Part shown: one piece after another, positions 23,069 through 31,627 of the stretch
Position numbering within the stretch: the stretch's first letter is position 1
Layout of the letters: each line of letters begins with the position of its first letter
Source of the DNA: Eunapius fragilis
Lineage: Eukaryota; Porifera; Demospongiae; Spongillida; Spongillidae
NCBI GenBank assembly: GCA_963681505.1
Contig: OY811976.1
Location: 3,322,588-3,386,587 of the forward strand
DNA: 64,000 bases
Direction of reading: 5' to 3'
Translations under genes and position numbers: made by a program
The notes under the pieces: generated by a model
Told to the model about the DNA's origin: nothing
The model's input: only the letters and a program-made list of their open reading frames with translations
Databases searched by the model: none

Positions 23069-26000
23069 ATTGCATAACAATTAAGGTGTTTTTTAATAAT
23101 AATAAAAAATAAATAAATTTAAAAATAATAATGAGGACTTTGGAGCGTTAAAGGTGGACATGAAGAATGCCTTCAACCAGGTTTCCCGCCAAGTTCTTCT
23201 CTCTGAGTGTGCTGAGCATTTTCCAGAGCTCTTGCCTTGGGTTGGTTGGTGCTATGGGCAACATCCATACCTCTGGCATACTTTGGGTTGTTTGACCTCA
23301 GAATCGGGTGTCCAACAAGGAGATCACCTTGGTCCCCTGCTATTCTCTCTTGTATTAAATGTCCTTGTTAAAGCAATCTCAGAAGACAAAGCTTGTTCCA
23401 GCAACCTTTTCCATGCATGGTACCTAGATGATGGTGTCTTGGCTGGCCCAAGGCAGTCTCTGTGCCGGTGCCTCAGTCTTCTCCAGGTTCAGGGTCCAGC
23501 TCTAGGTATCTTTGTCAACTTGTCAAAGTGTGAGGTTTTCTCCCGCCACAATCTTGATGTGTTCCCTTCTGGGATGAAAGCATCTGACAAGCCAAACATT
23601 GTAATACTTGGTGTGGCCATTGGAGACCTGGATTTTTGCTCTTCATTCATCGCTACCAAGCGGATGGAGGCCAGTGCTCTCCTATCCCAACTTGAGCAAG
23701 TTGGTGTGTTGGATCCCCAGGTTGCATTGGTCCTCCTTCGTCTGTGTGGAGGGTTTTGTAAGCTGGTACACCTAGCCCGATCAACACCACCATCTCTATC
23801 TTCACAAGCTCTCAGCCTTTTTGACAATGACATCCGTAAGGTTTTCAGTGAGTGCACTGGTGTTGATACCTCTGATACTGCCTGGAAACAAGCCCAGCTC
23901 AGCCTGAGCAGAGGAGGCCTAGGCCTGCGATCTTTGTCTCACCACTCTTCTGCAGCTTACATCTCCTCCATTTGTTCATCGGGCTTTGGATCCAAATCAG
24001 TCCACCACCTATCTCAAGCTGTGGAGGTCTTTAACAACTTAGTTTTACCAGTAGAAGCCATTAATGTTGAGTCTGTTCTTCTTTCCCCTCCTATTCAGAA
24101 AACACTGTCTTCCAAAATTGATGACCATCTATTCGACGATCTGCTCACTCTATCTTCATTGGCAGACAAAGCCCGTCTATTGTCCATCTCTTCACCCCAT
24201 GCTTGAGCCTGGCTGTCTGTAACTCCCTCTGAGGGCCTTGGACTCCATCTAGATCCACCTGTTTTCCAGATTGCTGTAAAGTGGTGGCATGGCCTCGATA
24301 CTTCAGAGGGCTCTCAGTGTACCCTGTGTCCCGGTGTACTTGATCACCTTGGCCACCATGCAGTCACCTGCAAATATGGTGGAGATGTGGTCTCCCGCCA
24401 CAACAAGATCAGAGATATCCTGGTGGAGACCTGTGGGCGTGCACACATAGGTGTTCAGGTGGAAGTGGGCAACAATCTCACACATGACCACAATAAGACT
24501 CGCCCAGCTGATATCTTACTATCCAATTGGTTCTTAGGCAAACCAGCAGCACTAGATGTCTCCATCACGTCTCCGCTAAACCCTTTAACCCTTTTGGAAG
24601 CGGGAGTCTTGGCCAAGTCTGCTGCTCAGGCCACAGAGGCGAGGAAACATCAAGCTAATGATCCCAAATGTTCGGAACTTGGATGGGTATGTGTCCCCAT
24701 GGTGGTAGAATCGTATGGAGCTTGGGGCGATGAGGCCTCTTCTATCATTTCATCAATTGCCTCCAGACTTGCCACCTCTACATGCAAGTCCAAGTCAGTT
24801 GTGCTGAATGACATTTATGGCCGGCTTAATGTCCATCTAGTTCGTGCCAATGCTACAGCCATCCTCTCTAGGATTATCCCACTGTCATAGAGCTAGATCC
24901 GTTTGTGTGTGTAATGTGTTTAATAATTGTATTTACATTAAATAATAATTGATAATAACAATAATAATAATAATAATAATAATTTATGTGTACATATATA
25001 TTACACAATGGCTAGTAATGGCATAAATAAATATGCACTAATATACTGCCGGTCCTATAATGGGTAACATTTAAAAAATGGAGACAAGTCTACATTCCTG
25101 AGTTTAGACCTAAATATTTTTTCGGTGGATGCTGTAACCAGAGTCTGGTAATCAATTCCAAATGTGTATAACTCTGATTGAGAAAAAGTTTGAGCGAAAA
25201 TTATCGTGAGGTAATGACAAAGGACTAAGTTTCATTGAGTTCCCTGTTGTACTGTATGGTGACAAATTGATATGAAAGAAAGCTGATGTATCAAGATCTA
25301 CAAGGTTTTTCACAATCTTGAAACACATAACAAGGTCAAAGTACACTCTACGATACTCCAATGAATAGTGACCTAAATTAGCAAGACGATCAGTATAGCT
25401 CATAGTAGGCAGCTTTACTCGTACAAAAATAGCTCTGGTGAAAAAGCGTTGAGCTCTTTCAACACATTTAATGTCTTGTATGAGCCACGGATTCCACACT
25501 AGAGTATTGTATTCGAGAATTGGTCTCACATATGAAATGAATACTTGACAAAGCGTTGAGATATTTAGCCTTATAACGAAGTAATGGTCCCTCATATCAT
25601 GTTTGTCCTCAAGCAATGCATTTGCTTACGATGGATATTGTTTGTTAACTTGAAAAGAGCCTGGACCAGTTAGTTAATTGTAGTAACTTGACTACATGCT
25701 AAAACCTTTTATAATGTAACGTAAGGTTTGTCCAGTAAGCTTCACATTGGTCTGAGGCCTCCCTCCAATGGTCTTCCCATCACTACTGGGTACAGAGCAA
25801 TGTCCTCTGCACAGTTTGACTAATTGCAGACAACAAGCTTAATATGCACGAAACACATGATTACAGGTAATAAGCGCCACGCCTCCCCGGCCCCGCCCCC
25901 AAACATGAACACTCATTCTGTATAATTTGACTAATTGTAGATCTCCTAATGCAACAAACTTAATGTGTACATAACCCTAAATATGGCTTATGGTTTCAGG

Positions 26001-27258
26001 TAATAAGTGCTGCCCCTCCCCCAGTCCCGCCCTCAAACATGTGGAACATAACCAGTGCATTCACTTGGCACATTCCTATAGCAATATTCCCATATTCAAC
26101 TCACCAGCAGACTGATGTTCACAGTCACATCATCACGTGGAGACAGAGGATACACAAGGGAGGTGTGGACTTGGTCATGTGATATGGGTGAGGGGGGATC
26201 TGAAGAATGACATACATACATGGAACACTGTTTTCTTTAAAATTATAAGTTTGGTGCTACCATCATATACCACACTTCATGAATTATGATGTGCATACAT
26301 ATGCCAAGTTGATGTTGTATATAAATCACTCACCTCCCATCTTCACTGGGCTGGTCTGAACACCTCTTGTACTTCCACACATTGGGGTAACAATTGCCTC
26401 ATAATGGTCACATGGGTCTGGGGAGGAGATGGTCACCTGTGGCTCCCTCACTGTCTCATTATACACTGGTGCTCTACTTCCATTCCTGATCACCACAGCA
26501 TAGGAGAGGAGGGATGGGGACTGGGTACCAGGGGGTAGTCCCCAGGCCAGTTTGGTGGCAGTAGCATTGTATGTAGTAATGTTGATATCAGTGGGAGCAG
26601 ATGGAGGGTCTGATGGGCGGGATCAAAAGGTCACAATACCCTTCAGTCTACATACTGCATGAGTACATACCATATACAGGTAGACTGACCTTGTATGCTC
26701 AGATATGCTGAACTGTTCATGGCAGTTCCATTTGACACTACAGCCACACATGTTATCAGAGAATTATTGTTAACCACTGCAGTAACAGTGAGGTTACGTA
26801 ATGTCATATTTCCAATATAGGTTGGAGCAGATACACTGATGTGATGAGATACCACACTACTGATGACCATGTAGTCCACCAAATAGAGGATATTGGACAC
26901 ATTAGTAGCTGAACACACAAACTGTGCAGTAGATCCCAAACACACTGTGGTGTTGACGGGAGTCTGGATAAATGCTGAGGGAGAAGTACTGGATGAGATG
27001 GACTGTACACAACCCCTCTTCCCCCTACCTTCCCCTAACTGAGGCAGTGATGTAATGTGAAAATGTACAGCATTGGTCAGTACCTTGATAATGAACACTA
27101 CATGCATGGTATATATTTTTGTAGCCAATGATGATAGGTGTCAGGGCTGGGGCGGGTATTCCCCTAGCTGGGGTGGCTATTCCCCTAACTGGGGTGGGTG
27201 TTGCCCTACCTGATGACATAATGTTATGGCAGATGCTACATAGCCACATGCCTGCCAT
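12144..27258 (-). CDS. Receptor gene 1: Ig/FN3 single-pass membrane protein, spliced
   Basis: Eight candidate exons on the minus strand join in one frame: 27258-27210 (tentative), 26974-26690, 26609-26334, 26199-26105, 14167-13969, 13900-13523, 12675-12541, 12253-12144. Introns are phase 1 except the transposon-filled one (26104-14168), which is phase 0 on both sides. The product would have one Ig domain, an FN3 domain, a second FN3-like domain split by the long intron, a Cys-containing domain, a short YGPSST linker, one membrane helix and a roughly 50-residue cytoplasmic part with NPVY. This is a cell-surface adhesion or signalling receptor by architecture; ligand and pathway are unknown. 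The first exon is weak and more 5' exons may be missing. Confidence 0.7.
12541..12675 (-). CDS. Receptor gene 1, transmembrane exon
   Basis: 135 bp, phase 1 to phase 1. Acceptor TTCCTTCAG before 12675 and donor GTGTGT after 12541. Encodes a short stalk DVSVPTN, a hydrophobic helix of about 24 residues (VIIGIGFGSAVLSMAGMFVV and following), then the basic stop-transfer IRKKGSSYIQ. The order of hydrophobic helix then Arg/Lys indicates a type I orientation. Matches the paralogous exon at 31628-31756. Confidence 0.8.
12676..13189 (-). other. Intron of receptor gene 1 (left part)
   Basis: Noncoding, between the linker exon and the TM exon. Contains two copies of AAGGTGGACAGTGAGGATG at 12961-12999. 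The rest of this intron is the 18-bp minisatellite. Confidence 0.5.
13190..13595 (-). repeat. 18-bp minisatellite crossing an exon-intron border
   Basis: About 20 units of GGTACTAGATGGTCCATA. On the minus strand the unit reads YGPSST in the frame of the upstream exon. Only the first few units (to 13523) are coding; a motif GCAG|GTAATGG then gives a good donor and the array continues in the intron. A second copy of the donor motif at about 13214 is altered to GCAG|GTTGTG. The long open frame through the array (reading MDHLVP) comes from the repeat and is not the spliced product. Confidence 0.8.
13523..13900 (-). CDS. Receptor gene 1, cysteine-containing domain and YGPSST linker exon
   Basis: 378 bp, phase 1 to phase 1; acceptor TTCTTGGTAG, donor GTAATG. 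Begins TFDVVGVSVNTSSPTGLVC and carries four cysteines over about 70 residues, a Ser/Pro cluster, VYSVEVYDIESDGGVSS and then two or three YGPSST units ending HRPSA. I do not recognise the domain; the beta-strand-like pattern suggests a sandwich fold. It is strongly conserved at 52546 and partly at 32478. Confidence 0.75.
13969..14167 (-). CDS. Receptor gene 1, second half of the split FN3-like domain
   Basis: 199 bp, phase 0 start (acceptor CTATATAG) and phase 1 end (donor GTGAGC). Reads ASPKVCSYKMVAIAGYEVF and, near the end, HLNLTITAYNGYGNTSTT, a strand pattern typical of the last strands of FN3 domains (LTITAYNGYG). It joins in phase to the exon at 26105-26199 across the transposon-filled intron. 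It is conserved at 52615-52769. Confidence 0.7.
14196..14222. repeat. AAT/AAC-rich microsatellite
   Basis: Short TAATAATAACAATAACAATAA tract on the left edge of the intronic transposon region. Confidence 0.8.
14230..15024 (+). pseudogene. Unrecognised ORF block between two AAT tracts
   Basis: Three adjoining plus-strand frames (14230-14499, 14465-14656, 14644-15024) probably belong to one frameshifted gene. It starts ATGGCGGACGAGGCAG and encodes an acidic N-terminus (MADEAAAEEDEGEFSFEGFD), then a basic helical part with TPSDARCRKTVASAFER and RVELQKYEDEGVISYLRYVK, then a charged C-terminal part with LIHWLEIDLKPDQKWEV. I do not recognise a family. Its placement between AAT tracts within the transposon cluster suggests it belongs to a mobile element, or is a processed copy of a host gene. 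Confidence 0.4.
15088..15108. repeat. (AAT)n microsatellite at the 5' end of LINE copy A
   Basis: ATCAATAATAATAATAATAA directly abuts the truncated 5' end of the Dong-like copy at 15109. Confidence 0.85.
15109..16627 (+). mobile_element. Dong-like non-LTR retrotransposon copy A, 5'-truncated
   Basis: Starts within the RT domain just before the catalytic box WYLDDGALAG. Continues through LPPNLDILGAPIGDY, LGLKFGGLGLRSL, the zinc-knuckle-like CPFCPDTALDPLGHHAVTC and a restriction-like nuclease region (RPADNLI…KPVALDLTIT), ending near AIARAILARELSPS and a stop. A stop near 15716 and a frameshift in the G run near 16090 break it. The RT copies element RNA at a nicked target; the C-terminal nuclease makes the nick. 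The truncated 5' end and the AAT tracts on both sides are the marks of target-primed insertion. Confidence 0.85.
16628..16694. repeat. AAT/ATT microsatellite between copies A and B
   Basis: TAATAATAATTGTT… and TAATAATAATAATTATTATT tract forming the tail of copy A and the 5' junction of copy B. Confidence 0.8.
16695..16862 (+). mobile_element. Dong-like copy B, only the 3' end
   Basis: About 100 bp of C-terminal coding sequence (ALVSIYQRLNLTLVRCVARA, then a stop) followed by a short 3' UTR, then (ATT)n at 16866. It matches the C-terminal GRLNxxLVR motif of the other copies. It is severely 5'-truncated and starts right after the AAT tract. Confidence 0.75.
16863..16920. repeat. (ATT)n/(AAT)n tract between copies B and C
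   Basis: TTATTATTATTATTATT and AACAATAATAATAC flank a short linker; serves as 3' tail of both convergent copies. Confidence 0.8.
16921..19308 (-). mobile_element. Dong-like copy C, reverse orientation
   Basis: Minus strand. Frames 19288-18725, 18753-17428 and 17486-16944 together cover the RT palm and fingers (GPSGLRIQHL, KVDLKNAFNMVSRQA, GVQQGDPLGPLLFS, WYLDDGALAG), the thumb, CALCPDNALDPLGHHAITC and the restriction-like nuclease (RPADLLL…AAFDVSVTSPL), ending IYGRLNLHLVRANAT. It has a frameshift near 18740, one in a C run near 17455 and a stop near 17137. The 5' end is truncated within the region before RT, at an ATT tract shared with copy D. Confidence 0.85.
19309..19363. repeat. ATT/AAT tract between head-to-head copies C and D
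   Basis: TATAATTATTATTAAATTTAATC then AAATAATAATATATATA. Both flanking copies start here in opposite directions. Confidence 0.8.
19364..22915 (+). mobile_element. Dong-like copy D, nearly full-length
   Basis: The most complete copy: one frame from 19364 to a stop at 22915, interrupted only by TAA at 21005 and TGA at 21947. Order: a Cys-rich zinc module (CSCNGKRAVCKGCTCAKG and VCINCYPGRQGKC), a Pro/Ser/Gln linker with a duplicated SQQLSANPPLS, a C2H2-like finger (CLVPGCTALLAPTMWHSHM), a CCHC finger (ICTSCHQLV…HRSRC), the RT (SGLRIQHLL, VDMRNAFNLVSRQ, GVQQGDPLGPLLF, WFLDDGVLAG), CGLCPDVALDPLGRHAATC and a PD-(D/E)xK-like nuclease (RPADVLV…AAFDITVTSPL). No ATG precedes the first module, so the 5' end is slightly truncated. 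Two stops make it inactive as written. Confidence 0.9.
22916..23134. repeat. 3' UTR of copy D and (AAT)n tracts
   Basis: Short UTR with a run of AATAATAATAATAATAATAA at 23038-23066, then AAT/AAAT-rich sequence to 23134, where copy E starts. Confidence 0.8.
23135..24890 (+). mobile_element. Dong-like copy E, 5'-truncated
   Basis: Begins in the RT at KVDMKNAFNQVSRQVLLSEC, directly after an AAT tract. Contains GVQQGDHLGPLLFS (normally QGDPLGP), WYLDDGVLAGP, the thumb, CTLCPGVLDHLGHHAVTC and the nuclease (RPADILL…AALDVSITSPL) to the stop at 24890 (ILSRIIPLS). One stop at 24204-24206 and a following frameshift break the frame. Closest to copy C by its C-terminal end (HLVRANATAIL). Confidence 0.85.
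24891..25030. repeat. 3' UTR of copy E and (AAT)n tail
   Basis: TAATAATTGATAATAACAATAATAATAATAATAATAATAA tract around 24940-24983 in a short 3' region. Confidence 0.8.
25152..25616 (-). pseudogene. C-terminal part of a CR1/L2/jockey-type LINE reverse transcriptase
   Basis: A 154-codon open stretch reading FISYVRPILEYNTLVWNPW, then CVERAQRFFTRAI and LANLGHYSLEYRRVYFDLVM. This is the conserved region after the RT palm in CR1/L2/jockey-like LINEs (YVRPxLEYxxxVWxP, then VQRxFTKRI). Catalytic RT motifs are absent, so it is a truncated relic. It is a different lineage from the Dong-like cluster and lies in the same intron of receptor gene 1. Confidence 0.8.
25617..26104 (-). other. Proximal part of the long intron of receptor gene 1
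   Basis: No gene. Contains two diverged direct copies, around 25800-25915 and 25915-26040, sharing GACTAATTG, AATATGCACG/AATGTGTAC and GGTAATAAGYGC…CCCCGCCC. Confidence 0.5.
26105..26199 (-). CDS. Receptor gene 1, first half of the split FN3-like domain
   Basis: 95 bp, phase 1 start (acceptor TTCTTCAG), phase 0 end (donor GTGAGT). Reads DPPSPISHDQVHTSLVYPLS and DDVTVNISLL. It joins in phase to the exon at 14167-13969. Confidence 0.65.
26334..26609 (-). CDS. Receptor gene 1, FN3 exon
   Basis: 276 bp (92 codons), phase 1 to phase 1; acceptor CGCCCATCAG, donor GTGAGT. Reads DPPSAPTDINITTYNATATK, LAWGLPPG, SYAVVIRNGS and CDHYEAIVTPMCGSTRG: the P-x-P-start, the core Trp and the Y-x-x-x-V strand of a fibronectin type III domain. 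Two cysteines lie in the last third. The exon boundaries match the domain boundaries, as expected of shuffled extracellular modules. Confidence 0.85.
26690..26974 (-). CDS. Receptor gene 1, Ig-like exon
   Basis: 285 bp (95 codons), phase 1 to phase 1; acceptor TTCTCCCTCAG, donor GTCAGT. Reads FIQTPVNTTVCLGSTAQFVC and, later, NNNSLITCVAVVSNGTA and SSAYLSIQ. The pair of cysteines in the QFVC and ITCVA strands marks an Ig-like fold. The canonical core Trp is not present, replaced near NILYLVD. Several N-x-S/T sites suggest glycosylation. Related to the Ig exon at 32834-33178 (shared ILYLVD). Confidence 0.85.
27210..27258 (-). CDS. Receptor gene 1, tentative first exon
   Basis: ATG at 27258 opens MAGMWLCSICHNIMSS, followed by a good donor (TCATCAG|GTAGGG) in phase 1, which fits the Ig exon. 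The peptide is only weakly like a signal sequence, so this start is uncertain; a better signal exon may lie upstream. Confidence 0.3.
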
Positions 27259-27649
27259 TTAGTCTGTACTCAGAACATTATTAGCTGTGGGTGGGGGTAT
27301 GTTTGAGCACTGCAGAGATACAGACCACACCCATAGAAGCGGATTCACGCCTCTACACCATTAACCAAATCTGTCATTGATGGTATGGAGGTTACTTATA
27401 AGTTTAACTATTATTTGAATTGTAAGCAGGCATTGTTTGTGGTATAGCAATATTATTATGACATATCTTCTGCTACCCATTTATAAAAGCCTACTTAACG
27501 CTGCAATCCGATTGAACTGCAGTTGCCGCTGCAGCATAACGTATAGGAACGCGGAGAGGTCGTGCCACGCTCAACAATATTATTCCATTATTGTAATTAT
27601 TTCAAATACATTATATCCAATACACTCAATTAACTATACTAATAAAAAG
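27259..27649. other. Stretch without a supported gene
   Basis: Possible 5' flank of receptor gene 1. AT-rich in the right half. No clear promoter motif. Confidence 0.35.
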
Positions 27650-28239
27650 TTACTGAAAAAAGTCTTCCACTGCATGCTGGTCCACAGAACCCATAACAAA
27701 AGCGGCATTTCCTCGTTGCACTGCAACTGATAGCCTTTGCAGCAAGTAAGAGTAGGCATTACACTCTCCTGATGCCTGTTTAAGGCGATGGCCAAGCTCC
27801 TTCAGAAATTTCAAAGTCTCTGACCCATAAACTCCTGATGTCTCAATTGCTATGGGTGTGAATATATGGTTGTGGTCCAGGTGTGCATACTTCACACTTT
27901 TTTTGTGCTTTGCCTGGCTGGCCACTGCCCCAGCCTCTGCAGCTGCAAAAGCTGAGTAGGACGGGGCTTATGTGTAAGGGCAGGTGGCATCCCAGACAAG
28001 GAGCTTACCACACTGCCAGGGCACTATGGTTATCCGTCAGGTCTTTTCCCGTCAGAACGAAAAAGGCCAGAAGGCTCCAAGCGAGATGGAATCTTAGCAG
28101 CAGTCATGGCCCTGTGGATTGTATCATTGATGGAGGCATGTCGATGGTGGCGTCCTTCACTTTTTCGGCAACTAAGACCATGAACAGCTAAATCGGTCAC
28201 TTCAAAATTATAGTACAGCCCTCCCTCGCATACCACCAT
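27650..28239 (-). pseudogene. C-terminal nuclease-like region of another RT element
   Basis: Two minus-strand frames (28239-28030 and 27925-27650) and the intervening sequence read [38 protein letters not shown], then HIFTPIAIETSGVYGSETLK and LLQRLSVAVQRGNAA. I recognise this pattern from C-terminal regions of invertebrate RT-bearing elements: a zinc-type HxLxC, then PD…W-D-x-T, like a restriction-type nuclease. One frameshift separates the parts. No RT of this copy is visible. The right edge runs into a dispersed repeat at about 28233. Confidence 0.65.
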
Positions 28240-28605
28240 AATAGCAAGGCATCAAGTAGAACCAGAGAATTAGCAAACGTCCGATGTCTAATTGACAATC
28301 GTAAGAGTATGCTACTGATCTGACAGTTAACACTGTAACTGGCGAACTACCTTCAAGCAAGTATAGTGCTAGTAATATAGGTTGCAGACCGCACGCGGTA
28401 AAATACGATGCATGTTAAAAAGAGTTATTATTGGCGTTATGGGTGTTTTTGTAACCGCATGTTGGAGATGACACATAATTACGTAATGGTGTAGAATGGA
28501 GCGATTTAGAAAGAACACACCTCTAAAGTTACAACACTATTTCAGAACATTCAGTTGTTTTTAAGTACGCTTTAAGCTTCTTTCTCATCCATTTATCCTG
28601 CTGCT
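28233..28605. repeat. Dispersed repeat, copy 2 (pairs with 7063-7125 and 10936-11290)
   Basis: ACCATAATAGCAAGGCATCA and the following 50 bp match 7063-7125; from 28290 on it matches 10936-11290. It lets the order of the repeat be read without the inserts seen in the other copies. Confidence 0.7.
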
Positions 28606-28635
28606 GTGAAAATGAGATGCTGCATTGTAGCCTCA

Positions 28636-29010
28636 TACCTCCCCTCCCCTCCCTCCCTCTAACTCTTTCCACCTCGCTCCTTCCCCTCCCTCCTCCCTCC
28701 CCCTCCCTCCTCCCTCCTCCCTCCTCCCCCCCTCCCTTCTCCCTCCCCCTCCCTCCCTCCCTCCCCTCCCTCCCCCTCCCTCCCTCCCTTCCCCTCCCTC
28801 ACCCTCTCTCCCTCCCTCCCCTTCCCTCCCTCCCTCCCCCTCCCTCCCTCCCTCCCCCTCCCTCCCTCCCTCCCTCCCCCTCCCTCCCTCTCTCTCCCTC
28901 CCCCTCCCCCTCCCTCTTTCCTCTCCCTCCTTTCCCTCCTCCCCTCCCCTTCCCCCTTTGTCTCCCCTCGTACCCCCTCCCCTCCCCCTCCCCCTCCCCC
29001 CTCCCTTGTA
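28636..29010. repeat. CCCTCC-type polypyrimidine tract, about 370 bp
   Basis: Almost pure CCCTCC/CCTCC on the plus strand. Open frames on both strands here (Pro/Ser/Leu-rich or Gly/Glu/Arg-rich) are composition artefacts. Such mirror-like purine/pyrimidine tracts can form H-DNA. Confidence 0.9.
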
Positions 29011-29103
29011 AATGTTATATAACAAGATAGCCTAGTACACTGCATATTACTTTTTGTGGCACAATGTACTGTGCAAGGCTATCCTTTTCAGCTAGGGCAC
29101 AAC

Positions 29104-29325
29104 AAGACAATACTAGGGGCCTGATAGTTTTAATATTGATACCAAGGCTGTATATGATGCCTTCATAGGGTCATAAATGGCATGGGGACCAGTAAAGCTG
29201 ATCACATGACCTAGCAAGGAGGCTCTGTATGGAGTGGACACCTTTAATATAAGCAGCGCGACAATGGAAGGTCTTGATGCTGAAAAGGATAGTCTTGCAC
29301 AGTACATTGTTGCTACAAACTATTA
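29104..29325. repeat. Dispersed repeat, inverted relative to 11540-11741
   Basis: See 11540-11741. In addition GCACAATGTACTGTGCAAGG at 29058 is an inverted copy of the piece at 29291, so the repeat has internal inversions. Confidence 0.6.
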
Positions 29326-29399
29326 ATATGAAAGGTACAAGGCTACTTTGTTTCATGTACATGTACTAAGCAGGTATTGAGGGGGGCTGGTCATGCCAT

Positions 29400-31013
29400 C
29401 AGAGAGCTTTTTGAAGACAATCGGAGTAGCAGTTGGGGTAGATGCCAAAAATGCTATCAATTCCTTGAATAGAGCAGCGGCTTTATGGAATGTGAGAGTT
29501 CAATGGCCATGATGCTCCAGATTCCTACTTAACACCTACCATGGCTATGCCTCTTTTGTACTGCAGGGAAGTTCTCAGTCCATCTTGAGCAAGGAAGGGG
29601 TTAGCCAAGGTGACCGTCTATCCATGTTGATGTATGCAGCAGCACTGACACCCTCATTACTTCACTAACAGATCTGACCAACTGGTCCCAATGTTGGTAT
29701 GCAGATGACTCAGCTTGTGCTGCCAAACTTCCATAGCTGCGTGAGTGGTTTGACAATCTTTGCAAACTTGGTCCAGCCTCCTATGGATACTATCCAGAAC
29801 CACAGAAAAAACTGTGGCGGTAGTTGATGAGGTTGATGAAGCAGAGGCCAATGCTTGTTGTATGACTTAGGAGTAACGGTAGTCAGAGATACCTGGGTGG
29901 CTTCACTGGGGATCCAGAGGGGACAAAGCATAATGTTGAGGCTAAGGTGCAAGCATGGACAGCTTCTGTTGATAAACTATCCACTGCTGCAGAATCACAA
30001 CCACAAGCTGCTTATGCTGCTCTCTCAAAATCTTTGCAATTTGAGTGGTCCTATTTGCAAAGAGTACTACTGAACTGTGACATCTCATTTGCTCCTTTAG
30101 GTGATGTCATAAACAAGAGATTCTGGCCTTCAGTTTTTGGTGGATCAAATGCTGAAGGCCAGAATCATTTGAGAGGCATGGGCATTTGACCCAGTGGATT
30201 TAGCAAAAGAAGCATACACTACATCAAGGGCATGTACAAACATGGTTGTGGATGCCATTAAAACAATGGTGATTTTATGGTAAGTCGTTACTGTTGAGTG
30301 CGCACGTCAGAATGGTCAAACCTGAGAAACACCAGGGACTAGCTATGGTGCTACAAATTGGAGTGTGATTCAGTGCAGGTTTCTTTGGGTAATGATACAT
30401 GACGTGCAGTCCAAGTTATCATCGGCCTCTTCTTAAGATGCCGGTGCATTGTGATGGATGTGTTGAAGAATTCGGCTTTCAACATGCTCAAAAGGTGGAC
30501 TTGTCACCCAGCGCCATATGAAGTGCGAGATGCTCTAGGTGATTTGGCAGCTATTGTGTACAAAGATGTTGTAAGAGTACCCATTGTTCAGGAAGCAGAC
30601 AATTGCAGTGGTAGACAAACTTTAATTGCTGCATGACCTCAGCATACGAGGAGTGGCAGCCACAAACTGCGGCGTTGTTAGATGTTCTTGTCATATGTTG
30701 ATGCTTATCAGAACATGAAAAGAAAAGAAAGTACTCAGCAGCTGTTGAAGAAAGACGTGCTTCATTTGCACCTTTTGTAGTCTCTGTAGATGGGATCTTG
30801 AGTCATGACACACAACACCGGATGAAGCACCTATGTGACCAAATTGCTACGAAGTGGGAGAAGTCACATTCTGAAGTAATGGAATGGGTTTGTGCCAGAA
30901 TGGCTTTTGCTATTTTACGTGCAACGAACCTTTGCTTGTGTGGGTCCATGGTAAAATGGAGAAGTGGACATGGCATGGATGATGGAGCTGGCCTCCCTCA
31001 TTTTCCTCACTGA
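29400..31013 (+). pseudogene. Degraded reverse-transcriptase element, second family
   Basis: Broken frames over 1.6 kb read VDAKNAINSLNRAAALWN, EGVSQGDRLSMLMYAAAL, CWYADDSACAA (the RT catalytic box), LVYDLGVTVVRDT-like, QPQAAYAALSKSLQFEWSYL, EVRDALGDLAAIVYKDVVR, RRASFAPFVVSVDG-like and VCARMAFAILRATNLCLCGS. The order matches a family of RT proteins with a C-terminal nuclease-like part that I know from invertebrate genomes, separate from the Dong-like family. Many stops and frameshifts show it is old. It lies between receptor genes 1 and 2. Confidence 0.7.
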
Positions 31014-31247
31014 TGTGGTTTTATTATTTTCCAAACGTTTTCATTTCAATGTAACTAAGTTTTTCAATATGTATGTGTGTATGTGTACATTTCTGTTTTA
31101 TGTATGGAGTACTGTATGGAATACTGGATGCTCTTCAGAGATGTTGTCACACCACTTCAAGTTTCAATTTTATGGATGATAGCAAGTCCTTTATGTATCT
31201 AAGTCAAAAGACCTTAATGACACAATCTGTAAAAATCAAGCATCTAT

Positions 31248-31330
31248 TCAAACAGCATTATCAGCTGTGGTGGGATCATTGGAACGTTTCACCACAACGC
31301 CATATGCAGAATTTGATAGTGTGACTGGAT
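31248..31330 (-). CDS. Receptor gene 2, tail exon (shortened)
   Basis: Acceptor ACTTCCACAG before 31330. Reads PVTLSNSAYGVVVKRSNDP, then TTADNAV and TGA at 31248-31250. Compared with gene 1 (12144-12253), the last part with NPVYGVRI is lost through a small deletion that creates the stop. The first tyrosine motif NSAYG is kept. Confidence 0.65.
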
Positions 31331-31627
31331 CTGTGGAAGTTTGACAATGGTATCATGTCTTTGTTACTGCCCCAATGTTATAAATTGATAACATGATGGT
31401 AAAGAGAGCGTAACTCAAATGCCCTCATTACATCATACCAAAGGCATGGTGGTGCACATGACAGCTTATGGTACCAAGGATATTGCACTTCATGGCTCCA
31501 TTGTAATATACTGAACAGTATTTATGAGCTCATTTGCTAATAGTGCTAACATGTTCAGGATGACTGATGGCTAGGTTGGCCACACCAGGTCCCAATGTAA
31601 GTAGTAGACTTTTCCCACCACACACAC

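Noticed and set aside
28617-29045. Pro/Ser/Leu-rich and Gly/Glu/Arg-rich ORFs of about 130 codons
   Set aside because: They are produced by the CCCTCC tract on both strands and in several frames; no unique sequence or splice signal supports them.
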